From Mesorhizobium_B sp963522145 (GTDB lineage: Bacteria; Pseudomonadota; Alphaproteobacteria; Rhizobiales; Rhizobiaceae), in assembly GCA_963522145.1 (NCBI GenBank), contig CAUQXI010000013.1, positions 36,821 to 100,820 of the forward strand: DNA of 64,000 nucleotides. Direction: 5' to 3'. Positions 51,077 through 61,377 of the stretch are shown piece after piece; within the stretch, counting starts at the first letter, position 1; each line of letters opens with the position of its first letter. Below the pieces are notes generated by a model. The model saw only the letters and a list, made by a program, of their open reading frames with translations, ran no database searches and was not told the origin of the DNA. The position numbers were made by a program, and so were the translations under genes.

Positions 51077-53239
51077 CTAATTCCCGCCGGCCTCCGCCCT
51101 GCCGGGCTCCACCCGGAACGGCAGCACATTGACCGCCATCTCCTCGTCCAGCCCCGCCGGCGTGGAGACCGCGCGCGCCTCTCCGTCGCCAGATGCGGCA
51201 AGCAGCATCCGACGCGCGCTTGGAGCGTCATCGTCCATGCCCGGCGCTGCGCGCAAACCCTCCTGCGTCAGCGTGTCGAACACCGTGTGCGAGCGCCCGA
51301 CGCCCGGCACGGCGATCAGCACGAGCCGCTCCAGTGCCCCGCCGGACGGATCGGGCTCCATCTGCAGGAGGTCGGCCTTCTTTTCCTCGCCGGGCTGAAT
51401 GCGGTTGGCTTCCCCTGCCTCGGGCCAGACCGGCGTGATGGAGAAATCGCGCCCGACAAGCAGCACCGTCACGTCGAGCGGCTTGCGGCCGTCATTGGAC
51501 ACCGAAAGGCCGAGGATGTCGCAGTCGCGGAAGCGATCATTCCTTCCCGCCTCGACCGGCACAGCGTAGGCCGCGTCGTCAGCGGCGCAGGCTTCGCCTT
51601 TCCGGCCAGCGCCCGCGCGACGTACGGTCACCTTTGTTTGCAGCCCGAGACCGCCGCCTGCGGTATCCGCGCCCAGTCGCTGAAGGGCGACTGCCCGCGC
51701 GATGCGGTTGAGCGCGGATGCGACCACGGCCTGCGCCGCCTCCGGAGCGTCGGGCAAGGAAAGGCGGGGCGATGAGTTCGGCCCGTCCGCATCGATCATG
51801 CCGGGCTCGGCGGCGAAGGCAAGCGTGCCATCCACGAGGCCGACCGCCATGTCATAGGCCGAAGCGCTTACGGTCACGCGGTTCGTCATGTCCGCTCCGG
51901 CAAGCGCCGCTCGAAACGCAGCAAGGGCCGGGCCGTAGTCCTTTCCGTCATTCGGATCGACACGGAACGGTTCCGACACAGTGAGCGAGAAGTCGACGCC
52001 CGGCTCGACCAGCCGCGCCCAGCGGGCCTTCTTGAACGCAGCCGGATCGGCCTGCTCCGCGCAGGAAGCAGCCGCGTCCGCTGTGCAGCCCGACCTCAGA
52101 GGCGCGACCACGCTGCGGGTCGTGCCGGCATTCTCCACCACGCCGCGTGCGACAAGCTTGTCATCGGCAGCGCCGGGATCGTCATAAAGCGCCAGCACCG
52201 CGCCATTCGACAAGCCGTCCAGCGCGCCGGCATTGAGCTTGCCCGCATAGATCGGCCATTGCCGCGCGGCCATGCCGGCGCTGCCAAGCCGCAAGGCGGG
52301 CTCGTCCAGCATGGTGCCCTCGACTTCCGGCGTTTGCGTAGCCATCATCGTGCCGCGCTTGATGTCGCTGACGACCGCCTGATGAAGCCGTCGATAGGAC
52401 AGGCCGGGCGTTTCATTGAGGCGGCGAAGCAGGTTGTAGGTGAAGACGCCGTAATTCGCTTCCGTCCCGTCCGCTTCCTTGCGGCTGGTTTCGAGCGCCT
52501 CCTCGACTTCCTGCGCGGCATAAAAGAAGGCGGAGCGTCCCTTGGCCTGACCGCTCTTGCCCGATGTGAAACGGGCCACGCTCGGCGCAGGCAGGCTGCG
52601 GCTTGACACCTGGTCGTCAGGCACGCCGAGTTCAGCTGGAAGAACCCGCCGCGCCTTGGCGGCTGCCCCCGGCAGGTCGCGAAAGCCGGTGGCTGAGTGG
52701 CAGGCATCGACGATGCCGAAGAAATCCACGCCCTTGTCGAGGATGCGCGTGATGCGCGCGTCGAGCTCGTCGTCCACCAGCGCGCCCTTCACGCCCTGCG
52801 CGTTCCAGCTTCCCACGTCATAGGGGAGCAGGATCTCGTCCATGCCGCCCTCTTCGTCACCGTTGAGGTCGGGCGCCTGCGAGCCGTGGCCGGAAAAAAA
52901 GAACACAACGAGATCGCCGGGCCGGCTCTCAGCGGCGAGGCGGTCGAGCCCGGCCAGGATCGCCTCATGCGTGCCCGGTTCGCCGGCGGGGATGCCGTCG
53001 GGAAGGTTGGAAACTCCATCCGCAAGCACGGAGATGTTGCGCGCCGGAACGCCGAGCCGGTGCAGCGTGGAAGCCACCGCGCGCACGTCGTTCTTCGGGC
53101 CGGTCAGCCGGATGTTCTCGGGCAGGTTGGGATAGCCGGACGCGCCGACGATTAGGGCACGCGTTTCGGCGCGCGCGAACGTAGCCGCCGCCATGAGCAC
53201 GGTCGCTGCAATCCCGATGCGGCGTTTCCACCCCTTCAC
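51077..53239 (-). CDS. Exported caspase-like cysteine protease (C14)
   Basis: 720 residues from GTG 53239 (GGGGG eight bases ahead); a longer frame to 53311 lacks a signal peptide. Signal sequence about 5-24 (RRIGIAATVLMAAATFARA). Caspase domain about 26-330: ETRALIVGASGYPNLP, catalytic His118 in VVFFFSGHGSQ, catalytic Cys180 in FFGIVDACHSATG, and a basic/acidic S1 region EEGGMDEILLPYD. The C-terminal 390 residues match no recognised domain. Bacterial members (orthocaspase/metacaspase-like) usually cleave after Arg or Lys. Probably periplasmic. Confidence 0.9.
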   Translation of the reverse strand: MKGWKRRIGIAATVLMAAATFARAETRALIVGASGYPNLPENIRLTGPKNDVRAVASTLHRLGVPARNISVLADGVSNLPDGIPAGEPGTHEAILAGLDRLAAESRPGDLVVFFFSGHGSQAPDLNGDEEGGMDEILLPYDVGSWNAQGVKGALVDDELDARITRILDKGVDFFGIVDACHSATGFRDLPGAAAKARRVLPAELGVPDDQVSSRSLPAPSVARFTSGKSGQAKGRSAFFYAAQEVEEALETSRKEADGTEANYGVFTYNLLRRLNETPGLSYRRLHQAVVSDIKRGTMMATQTPEVEGTMLDEPALRLGSAGMAARQWPIYAGKLNAGALDGLSNGAVLALYDDPGAADDKLVARGVVENAGTTRSVVAPLRSGCTADAAASCAEQADPAAFKKARWARLVEPGVDFSLTVSEPFRVDPNDGKDYGPALAAFRAALAGADMTNRVTVSASAYDMAVGLVDGTLAFAAEPGMIDADGPNSSPRLSLPDAPEAAQAVVASALNRIARAVALQRLGADTAGGGLGLQTKVTVRRAGAGRKGEACAADDAAYAVPVEAGRNDRFRDCDILGLSVSNDGRKPLDVTVLLVGRDFSITPVWPEAGEANRIQPGEEKKADLLQMEPDPSGGALERLVLIAVPGVGRSHTVFDTLTQEGLRAAPGMDDDAPSARRMLLAASGDGEARAVSTPAGLDEEMAVNVLPFRVEPGRAEAGGN

Positions 53240-53454
53240 GGCAAGCCCCCAAGCCGCGTTCCAGGCGCTGGCCGTATCGGCCACGCCCTCGATCCCCCCG
53301 GAGCGCCCCACGGCTTCCCGGTTGACGCTGGGGCAAATTGGCGCTGCCCGACATCAAAGTCCAGCTAAATGCTTGATTACGGCCGCTTCACGTCAGCTTT
53401 GTGCCACCGCCATGACGCAGCGGCAGTATTTTCATGCAACCTGTGGGCGCGTCT

Positions 53455-54879
53455 CTATGCGACCGCGTGCGCCATGTGAGGCAGCGCCCCGGCAGGCACG
53501 GTGATGCGGTCGCGCCTGAGCCAGCGCGCGAGAAGAAGAACGGCGACCACCGCGAGCCCGATCGACAGGCCGAGCCAGATGCCGGCGCCGCGCATCCCGA
53601 GGGGAAAGGCAAGAAGCAGTCCGAGCGGCATGCCCACGATCCAGTAGCCGAAGGCGGCGTAAAGCATCGGCCGGGTGGTATCATGAAGCCCGCGCAGCAT
53701 GCCCGCGCCCACCGCCTGTGCGCCGTCCACGATCTGGAACAAGGCGGCGAAAGCGAGAAAGGTCACCGCAAGGGCAGCGACCGCCGCGTTCTCGGATGCG
53801 TGGATGTCGAGAAACGCGCCGATCAGCGCCTGCGGCCAGAGCAGCATGGCGAGCGCGGCCAGCCCCATGAAGCCCGTGCCGAGCCAGAAGGCCGACCAGC
53901 CCGCGCGTCGCACCCCGGCCGGATCGCCCGCGCCCGCCGCAAGTCCCACGCGCACGGTTGCCGCCTGACCGAGGCCGAGCGGAATCATGAAGGACAGCGA
54001 AGCGACCTGGATGGCGATGGCATGGGCGGCAAGCGAGGTGGCATCGATCAGCCCCATCACCAGCGCCGCCCCGTTGAACAGCGACACTTCGAAGGCAAGC
54101 ATCCCGGCGATCGGCAGGCCTAGGCCGGTCAGGGTGCGCAGGCGCTGCCAGTCGGCCCGCCAGAAGCGGCCGAAGATATGGTAGCGGCGGAACTGCTTCG
54201 CGCGCACCACCACCACGGCCAGACCCCCGAACATCAGGAGGTTGGACAAAGTGGTGGCAAGGCCTGAGCCCCGGATGCCGAGCGCGGGGAAATTCCAGTG
54301 TCCGAAGACCAGCAGCCAGTTGGCGAGGATGTTGAAGCAGACCGCCCCAGCCACGACGACCAGCGCCCAGCCCGGCCGTTCCAGCGCCGAGATAAAGGAG
54401 CGCAAGACGATGTAGAGATAAAAGGGCAGAACGCTCCATTGCAGCGTCCGCACATAATCGCCTGCCAGCGGCGCAAGGCGAGCATCCTGCCCCATCCAGT
54501 CGAGAATGAACCTGGTATTCCACAGCAATGCCCAGATCGGCACTGCCACGATCACGGCCAGCCACAATCCCTGGCGCACGGTGCGGCGCAGGTCGCGCAC
54601 CGAATGGCGGTTGCGGCCGAGCTCCGTCGCCAGCATCGGCTGGGTGGCGAGCATCAGCCCCATTCCAAAGATAAGAGGGGCAAAATACAGGTTCGCGCCG
54701 AGCGCGCCGGCCGCCAGCGCATCCCGCCCGAGCCGCCCGAGCATCATCACATCGGTGGCCGTCATCGCCGTTTGCGCGAGATTGGTCAGGATCATCGGCC
54801 AGCTCAGGGTCAGCATGGCGCGGACTTCGTCTCGCCAGAGGCGAGCCTCGCCTCGAAGGCGCGGTTCGGTCGCAGACAT
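53455..54879 (-). CDS. MATE-family multidrug efflux protein (NorM type)
   Basis: 474 residues with about 12 membrane helices in two repeats. MLTLSWPMILTNLAQTAMTATDVMMLGRLG opens the first; GLPIAGMLAFEVSLFNGAALVMG the second. It exports cationic drugs in exchange for Na+ or H+. ATG 54879 gives a typical start; 54903 is an in-frame alternative. It lies upstream of the caspase gene on the same strand but 215 bases away, so it is probably a separate unit. Confidence 0.9.
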   Translation of the reverse strand: MSATEPRLRGEARLWRDEVRAMLTLSWPMILTNLAQTAMTATDVMMLGRLGRDALAAGALGANLYFAPLIFGMGLMLATQPMLATELGRNRHSVRDLRRTVRQGLWLAVIVAVPIWALLWNTRFILDWMGQDARLAPLAGDYVRTLQWSVLPFYLYIVLRSFISALERPGWALVVVAGAVCFNILANWLLVFGHWNFPALGIRGSGLATTLSNLLMFGGLAVVVVRAKQFRRYHIFGRFWRADWQRLRTLTGLGLPIAGMLAFEVSLFNGAALVMGLIDATSLAAHAIAIQVASLSFMIPLGLGQAATVRVGLAAGAGDPAGVRRAGWSAFWLGTGFMGLAALAMLLWPQALIGAFLDIHASENAAVAALAVTFLAFAALFQIVDGAQAVGAGMLRGLHDTTRPMLYAAFGYWIVGMPLGLLLAFPLGMRGAGIWLGLSIGLAVVAVLLLARWLRRDRITVPAGALPHMAHAVA

Positions 54880-55066
54880 GGAAAGCCTGCCTTTTTGTTT
54901 CATGTTCAGGGTGTCGAGAGGGCGAGGCGGAGGCCGACTGCACCGGCGGGCTGAACACAGCCCGGCACCACCGGCCGCGAACCCGATTCCCGCCGGTGAA
55001 GGGCGCTTTTGAACCGAAATCCGAACGGAAGCAATATTTACGCGGGATGTCAGCGCTTCGGGCGGC

Positions 55067-56650
55067 TCAGCCCATCGCGTCCAGTGCGCGCCTTTGCCGA
55101 TGCATCTCGAGGAAGATCCGATAGTCGCGCTCGAAGCGCGAGCGATAGAGCGGGTCGGGAACGCGGTCACGAAAAGGCTGGATCATGGCCGCGCAGGCCG
55201 CTCCAAGCGAGGCATGCAGCCCGCACCCCGCTGCCGCCGCCATGGCCGTTCCAAGAAGAACCGCGTCGTCGCTCACGGGCTCCACCACGCGGCAGCCGGT
55301 GGCATCGGCATAAAGCTGCATCAGCAGCGCGCTCCGTGTGTGACCGCCGGCAACGTGGAGCGTGTCGATGACCGTGCCATTTTCGTTGAGGGCATCCAGA
55401 ATGTGGCGCAGGCCCAGCGCGATGCCGACCGCGGTTCGCCAGTAAAGCCGGCACAGGCTGTCGAACGAGCCGTCGAGCGTCAGGCCTGAGATCACGCCCA
55501 GGGCATGAGGGTCGGCAAGGGGCGAGCGGTTGCCGTGGAAATCCGGCAGCACGTGGAGGCGGCCGGCGAGATCGGGCCCCTCCGTTTCGCGCAGCGCCTG
55601 GATGCGCGCGATGATGTGGCTGTGGGTGGCACGATCGGGCGAAAGGCCGCCTCCGGCGATCGCGATCACATGGTCGAGCAGCGCGCCGGTTGCCGATTGG
55701 CCGCCTTCGCTCAACCAGAAGCCGGGCAGGGCCGCGCCGCAATAGGGGCCCCATACGCCGGCAAAGGCGCGAGGGTCTCGCGTCATCGCCATGACGCAGC
55801 TCGACGTGCCCGCGATCAGCGCCATGTGGCGGGAAAGCTCTTCCGGCTTCGCTGCGAAGCCTCCGATCAGGCCGAGCGCGCCGGCATGGGCATCGATCAG
55901 GCCGGATGCCACACGCGTTTCGGGCAGGAGGCCGAGCGCCTCCGCCGCCTGCGGGGAAAGACAGCCGAGATCGGCGCCGACCGGCGCGGCCTCTGCAGGC
56001 AGAGCCCCGCGCGACAGCATGTCGGGAATGCCCATCGCATCGAAGAAGTCGTGGCTCCAGCCCTGTGTCTCATGGGCGAGATAGGTCCATTTGGAGGTTA
56101 GCGTCGATTGCGAGCGCGCGAGGTTCCCACAGGCCTTCCAACTCAGGAAGTCGGCGAGGTCAAAGAAGAAGCCGGCGCGGCTCCAGGTTCCGGGCAGGTT
56201 CTCCGCGAGCCACATCAGCTTGGGCGTCTGCATTTCCGGGCTCATCACGCCGCCGATGAAGTCGAGGACGCGGTGGCGGCTCTCGGTACATCGATCGGCC
56301 TGAGCGAGCGCGCGATGATCGAGCCAGACGATCGTGTCCCAGCGGGGATCGCCGTCGAGCGAAACGGAAAGGGGAGCGCTATTCTCGGCCCGCACCACAA
56401 GCGAGCAGGTGGCATCGAACGCGATGCCTTTCACGGCGGCAGGGTCGCAGTCGGAGATATAGAGCGCGGCCCGCACCGCTTCACATACCGCCGACCAGAT
56501 ATTCTCGGAATCATGTTCGGCATGGCTGGCCTGCGGCCGGTTCATGGCGATGGTCCGCTCGGCGCGGCCGAGAAGTCTTCCCGACGCCTCGAAGATGCCT
56601 GCGCGCGCGCTGCCCGTGCCGACATCGACAGCGCAGACCAGGTTCAGCAT
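55067..56650 (-). CDS. FGGY-family pentulose kinase (D-ribulokinase-like)
   Basis: 527 residues. CAVDVGTGSARAGIFEASGRLLGRAE is the N-terminal phosphate-binding block of the FGGY fold. GIAFDATCSLVV, DHRA and GGHTRSALLMQLYADATGCRVV are the later ATP/sugar sites. The DVGTGSARAGIFE and FDATCSLV patterns are typical of the FGGY pentulose-kinase group represented by yeast YDR109C and bacterial D-ribulokinases. Reaction: D-ribulose (or a related ketopentose) to the 5-phosphate. It is the last gene of the polyol operon. ATG 56650 follows a TTG; the exact start is uncertain by one codon. Confidence 0.85.
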   Translation of the reverse strand: MLNLVCAVDVGTGSARAGIFEASGRLLGRAERTIAMNRPQASHAEHDSENIWSAVCEAVRAALYISDCDPAAVKGIAFDATCSLVVRAENSAPLSVSLDGDPRWDTIVWLDHRALAQADRCTESRHRVLDFIGGVMSPEMQTPKLMWLAENLPGTWSRAGFFFDLADFLSWKACGNLARSQSTLTSKWTYLAHETQGWSHDFFDAMGIPDMLSRGALPAEAAPVGADLGCLSPQAAEALGLLPETRVASGLIDAHAGALGLIGGFAAKPEELSRHMALIAGTSSCVMAMTRDPRAFAGVWGPYCGAALPGFWLSEGGQSATGALLDHVIAIAGGGLSPDRATHSHIIARIQALRETEGPDLAGRLHVLPDFHGNRSPLADPHALGVISGLTLDGSFDSLCRLYWRTAVGIALGLRHILDALNENGTVIDTLHVAGGHTRSALLMQLYADATGCRVVEPVSDDAVLLGTAMAAAAGCGLHASLGAACAAMIQPFRDRVPDPLYRSRFERDYRIFLEMHRQRRALDAMG

Positions 56651-56712
56651 CAAGGCACGTCAGCCTCCGGCGCGGCGAGCGCCGGACTGTGAGCCGAAAG
56701 AGCGAATGATTC

Positions 56713-56793
56713 TGCCATGCCACCGAACATGGCATCAGGCGCGTCGGCTTCAAGCGAAACGTGCAACCCTGCGGTGCTGCCCGGTGGGGGCAG
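56713..56793 (-). promoter_or_regulatory. Two hairpins between dehydrogenase and kinase genes
   Basis: In the 154-base gap, TGCCATG/CATGGCA (56713-56734) and CTGCCC/GGGCAG (56777-56793) form two perfect stems. Neither has a T-run. They may be processing sites that set different mRNA levels for the dehydrogenase and the kinase. Confidence 0.35.
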
Positions 56794-56804
56794 TGACCGT
56801 CAGC

Positions 56805-58280
56805 TTAGCCTTTCGAAAGATAGCGCTCCAGCACGGCGCTCGTGCCGTTGGCCCACAACGCCTGGAGAGCTTCGGAAAACGCCTGGGTGAACTCCGGCGA
56901 GCGACCCACCGCGCCATAAATGTCGTCCATCGCTAGCCAGGCAGCGGGGTCGTCCTTGGCCTTTTTGGCTGTCGCCTGCATCCGGTCCCAGTTGGGATCG
57001 TTGGGCTCGATCGCGGCGCCGGACTCGGTCACGCCGAAGCAGTAGCGGCACCAGAGAGCAGATTCGAGCGCGAGGCCGTTGACGGAGGCGCCGGTCTGCA
57101 GCCGGTCGGCAATGGCGGGCACGATGAATTTCGGCTGCCTGTTCGAGCCGTCGAGGCACAGCCGCCGGATCGTGTCGCCGATCTTCGGATTGGAAAAGCG
57201 GTGCTCGATCAAACGGTAATAGTCCTCCAGCACGACGCCGGGCACCGGCGGAACGGTGGGAATGATCTCGTCGCGCTCGAGCTTGGCGAGGAAGCCGCGG
57301 ATCAGCGGGTGCTCCATGGCTTCATGCACGAAATGGATGTCCAGGAGCCCGCCGGGATAGGCGATGGTCGCGTGGCCACCGTTCAAGATGCGCAGCTTCA
57401 TGAGCTCGAAGGGCGCGACATCCTCCACGAACTGCACGCCGACTGTTTCCAGTGCCGGACGGCCGTTCGGGAACCTGTCTTCGAGCACCCATTGCTTGAA
57501 GGGCTCGCAGAAGACCGGCCAGCCATCCTCCACGCCGAACTTTTCCCGCGCGATCGTTCTTTCGCGATCCGTGGTGGCCGGCGTGATGCGGTCCACCATG
57601 CCGTTCGGAAAGGAAACGTTCTCGGCGATCCAGGCGGAGAAGGCGGGGTCGGACAGGTCGGCCAGTCCGCACACGGCCTCCATGGTGACATGGCCGTTGT
57701 GAGGAATGTTATCGCAGCACATCACGGTGAACGGCGGCACGCTATTTTCGCGGCGCTTCTTGAGGCTCGCGATGATGAGGCCGAACACGGTCTTTGGATC
57801 GTCCGGGTTCTCGCCGTCGCGCCGGATGTCGGGATGGCCTGCATTGAAGCGTCCGGTCGCGGCGTCGATGAAATAGCCGCCTTCCGTGATGGTGAGCGAC
57901 ACGATGCGGATCGTGGGATCGGCCAGCTTGTCGACGATGGCGCGGGTGTCGCCGGGCACGAGATAGTCGATCATCGCGCCGGTGACGCGCGCCTCCATCA
58001 CATCCGCGTCCTGCTCCACCACGGTGGTCAGCCAGTCCTGGCCCGCAAGCACGTCGCGCCCGCGCTTCTCGCCCTCGAACACGCCCGCGCCGACGATCGC
58101 CCAGTCATGGTCGCGGCCCGCATTGAAGAGCGCATCGAGGTAGATCGCCTGGTGCGCGCGGTGGAAGTTGCCGAGCCCGAAATGGAGGATGCCAGCGGAA
58201 AGGCTCGATCGCGCATAGGTCGGGCGGGCGACCTTTTCCGAAAGGAACGCCAGATCGGAGAGCGACAGCTTCGTGGTCAT
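56805..58280 (-). CDS. Mannitol/polyol 2-dehydrogenase (long-chain, MtlK type)
   Basis: 491 residues. NAD-dependent oxidation of a sugar alcohol to a ketose. The Rossmann start is LHFGLGNFHRAHQAIYLD; the catalytic Lys/Asn/His region is FELMKLRILNGGHATIAYPG. The family includes mannitol, D-arabitol 4- and fructuronate dehydrogenases; the closest recognised context is the smo/mtl operon of rhodobacters. GGAAGG before ATG 58280. It follows the transport ATPase by 36 bases, so it is in the same operon. With a pentulose kinase downstream, arabitol or ribitol is as likely a substrate as mannitol. Confidence 0.9.
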   Translation of the reverse strand: MTTKLSLSDLAFLSEKVARPTYARSSLSAGILHFGLGNFHRAHQAIYLDALFNAGRDHDWAIVGAGVFEGEKRGRDVLAGQDWLTTVVEQDADVMEARVTGAMIDYLVPGDTRAIVDKLADPTIRIVSLTITEGGYFIDAATGRFNAGHPDIRRDGENPDDPKTVFGLIIASLKKRRENSVPPFTVMCCDNIPHNGHVTMEAVCGLADLSDPAFSAWIAENVSFPNGMVDRITPATTDRERTIAREKFGVEDGWPVFCEPFKQWVLEDRFPNGRPALETVGVQFVEDVAPFELMKLRILNGGHATIAYPGGLLDIHFVHEAMEHPLIRGFLAKLERDEIIPTVPPVPGVVLEDYYRLIEHRFSNPKIGDTIRRLCLDGSNRQPKFIVPAIADRLQTGASVNGLALESALWCRYCFGVTESGAAIEPNDPNWDRMQATAKKAKDDPAAWLAMDDIYGAVGRSPEFTQAFSEALQALWANGTSAVLERYLSKG

Positions 58281-58315
58281 GGGGCGTTGCCTTCCAGATG
58301 AACGACCCGCTTCGG

Positions 58316-59320
<1,005 letters not shown>

Positions 59321-59339
59321 CTCTTCCTCCCCTCTCTTC

Positions 59340-60164
59340 TTATTTGACCGCGCCGAAGGTCAGGCCGCGCACGAGCTGGCGCTGGGAGAACCAGCCCATG
59401 ATCAGGATCGGCGCGATGGCGAGCGTGGAAGCGGCCGACAGTTTTGCCCAGAACAGCCCTTGCGGACTTGAGAAGGACGAGATGAAGGCGGTCAGCGGCG
59501 CGGCATTGGTGGTCGTGAGCCGGATCGTCCAGAAGGCCTCGTTCCAGGCCAGGATGATGTTGAGCAGCATGGTGGAGGCGATGCCGGGCACGGCCATCGG
59601 GGTCAGCACATGGACGATCTCGTTCCACAGCGAGGCGCCGTCCATGCGCGCGGCTTCCAGGATCTCGCCGGGGATCTCGCGGAAGTAAGTGTAGAGCATC
59701 CAAACCACGATCGGCAGGTTGATCAGCATCAGCATGATCATCAGCCCGATCCTGCTGTCGAGCAGGCCGAGCGTGCGGAAGATCAGGTAGATCGGAAACA
59801 GCACCGCCACCGCCGGCATCATCTTGGTGGACAGCATCCACATCAGGATGTCCTTGGTCCGGCGCGTCGGCGAGAACGCCATCGACCAGGCGGCGGGAAT
59901 AGCGACCAGAAGCGCCAGAAACGTCGAGCCGACCGACAACAGCACCGAGTTCATGAAGGGCCGAAAGTAGTTGTACTGGTCCTGCACCTCCCGATAGCTC
60001 TCGGTGGTGCCGGACGGGATCAGGTTGAAGCCGGTGATGGCCTCGGTTTCCGACTTGAAGCTCGTGATCACCGTGTAAAGGATCGGGAAGAAGATCAGGA
60101 AGGCAATGATCCAGGCGGCGATCGTGGCGATCGCCTTGTGCTGGGTGGAAACGGTGCGTGCCAT
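59340..60164 (-). CDS. ABC transporter permease, polyol (SmoG/MalG type)
   Basis: 274 residues with six membrane helices. The EAA loop that contacts the ATPase is LEAARMDGASLWNEIVHVLTPM. It is a MalG-like second permease. Fifteen bases separate it from the preceding permease gene. Confidence 0.92.
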   Translation of the reverse strand: MARTVSTQHKAIATIAAWIIAFLIFFPILYTVITSFKSETEAITGFNLIPSGTTESYREVQDQYNYFRPFMNSVLLSVGSTFLALLVAIPAAWSMAFSPTRRTKDILMWMLSTKMMPAVAVLFPIYLIFRTLGLLDSRIGLMIMLMLINLPIVVWMLYTYFREIPGEILEAARMDGASLWNEIVHVLTPMAVPGIASTMLLNIILAWNEAFWTIRLTTTNAAPLTAFISSFSSPQGLFWAKLSAASTLAIAPILIMGWFSQRQLVRGLTFGAVK

Positions 60165-60179
60165 GGCGCTTATCCCTTC

Positions 60180-61052
60180 TCAGCGGTCGAGGTTGCGGCC
60201 CACCGCGCGCATCACAAAGAAGGCGACGATGTTGGCGAGGATCACGGCGATCACCCCGCCGGCCGAGGCTTGGCCGATTTTGTATTCGAGCAGGGCCTTC
60301 TGGTAGACGAGGAAGGGCAGGTTGGTGGAGGCGAAGCCCGGTCCGCCATTGGTGGTGACGAGAATCTCGGCATAAACCGAAAGCAGGAAGATCGTCTGGA
60401 TCAGGATCACCACCGTGATCGCGCGCGCCAGATGCGGCAGCACCAGATACCAGAAGCGTGACAGGAAGCCCGCGCCGTCCATCTCGGCCGCCTCCTTTTG
60501 CTCGCCGTCGAGCGATTGCAGCGCGGTGAGCAGGATCAGCGTCGCGAATGGCAGCCACTGCCACGCCACGATGATGATCACGGAAAACAGCGGATATTGC
60601 GCGAACCAGTCGATCGGCTGGGCGCCGAAGAAGCGGGCGATGTCGGCGAAGACACCATAGCCCGGATGCATGATCATGTTCTTCCACACCAGTGCCGCGA
60701 CCGGCGGCATGACGAAGAAGGGCGAGATTACGAGGATGCGCACGAAGCCCTGGCCCCAGATGGGCTGGTCGAGCAGCAGCGCGAGCAGGATGCCGCCGAT
60801 CACCGTGATCGCGAGCACGCTGCCCACGAGCAGCAGCGTGTTCACGATCGACTGGATAAAGGCCGGGTTGGAAAAGAACAGCGCGTAGTTCGAGAAGCCG
60901 ATGAACCCGTCGCGGATGGGATTGAGCGGGTTATATTGCTGGAACGAGAACCACAGCGTGAAGGCCAGCGGGATCGCCATCCAGACCAAGAGCACGATGA
61001 CGGACGGAGCCATCATCAGCCGGGCAAGCGAACGTGTCTGCTGGGTCGCCAT
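60180..61052 (-). CDS. ABC transporter permease, polyol (SmoF/MalF type)
   Basis: 290 residues from ATG 61052; the frame extends upstream without similarity. Six helices; EAA loop KEAAEMDGAGFLSRFWYLVLPHL. MATQQTRSLARLMMAPSVI is the usual start for this group. A 325-base gap (61053-61377) separates it from the binding-protein gene. Confidence 0.92.
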   Translation of the reverse strand: MATQQTRSLARLMMAPSVIVLLVWMAIPLAFTLWFSFQQYNPLNPIRDGFIGFSNYALFFSNPAFIQSIVNTLLLVGSVLAITVIGGILLALLLDQPIWGQGFVRILVISPFFVMPPVAALVWKNMIMHPGYGVFADIARFFGAQPIDWFAQYPLFSVIIIVAWQWLPFATLILLTALQSLDGEQKEAAEMDGAGFLSRFWYLVLPHLARAITVVILIQTIFLLSVYAEILVTTNGGPGFASTNLPFLVYQKALLEYKIGQASAGGVIAVILANIVAFFVMRAVGRNLDR

Positions 61053-61377
61053 GACGAACACCTTCTGGATGGAACGGTCTGGACACATTCCGGGCAGATG
61101 AGGGCCCGGATGCAAAACAAGCAGGGCGAAATCGAGGCCGGCAGAAGCGAAGGCAGGAGGACGCTCGACGACCGCCGAGACGATGTCCGCAAGGCCGGGC
61201 AACGGTTAGTTCAGATCAGCCTCGCCGCGGACCCTGACCAGGACTCCGGTGCCAACACTGTCGCAGCGACAGGCCGCTTTCCCGCGCTTGTTCCCTTCGC
61301 AGAGAACCTTTGTGAGAGGATGCAGGCGCGTCCGGCGGGGAAGTGAACTGCCATCCCCCGCCCGATGTCTTTCAAGC
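61053..61377. other. Intergenic region within the polyol operon
   Basis: This gap between the binding-protein and first permease genes holds no recognised gene and no clear terminator. Such spacing after a binding-protein gene often contains RNA structures that lower downstream expression, but none was convincing here. Confidence 0.35.
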
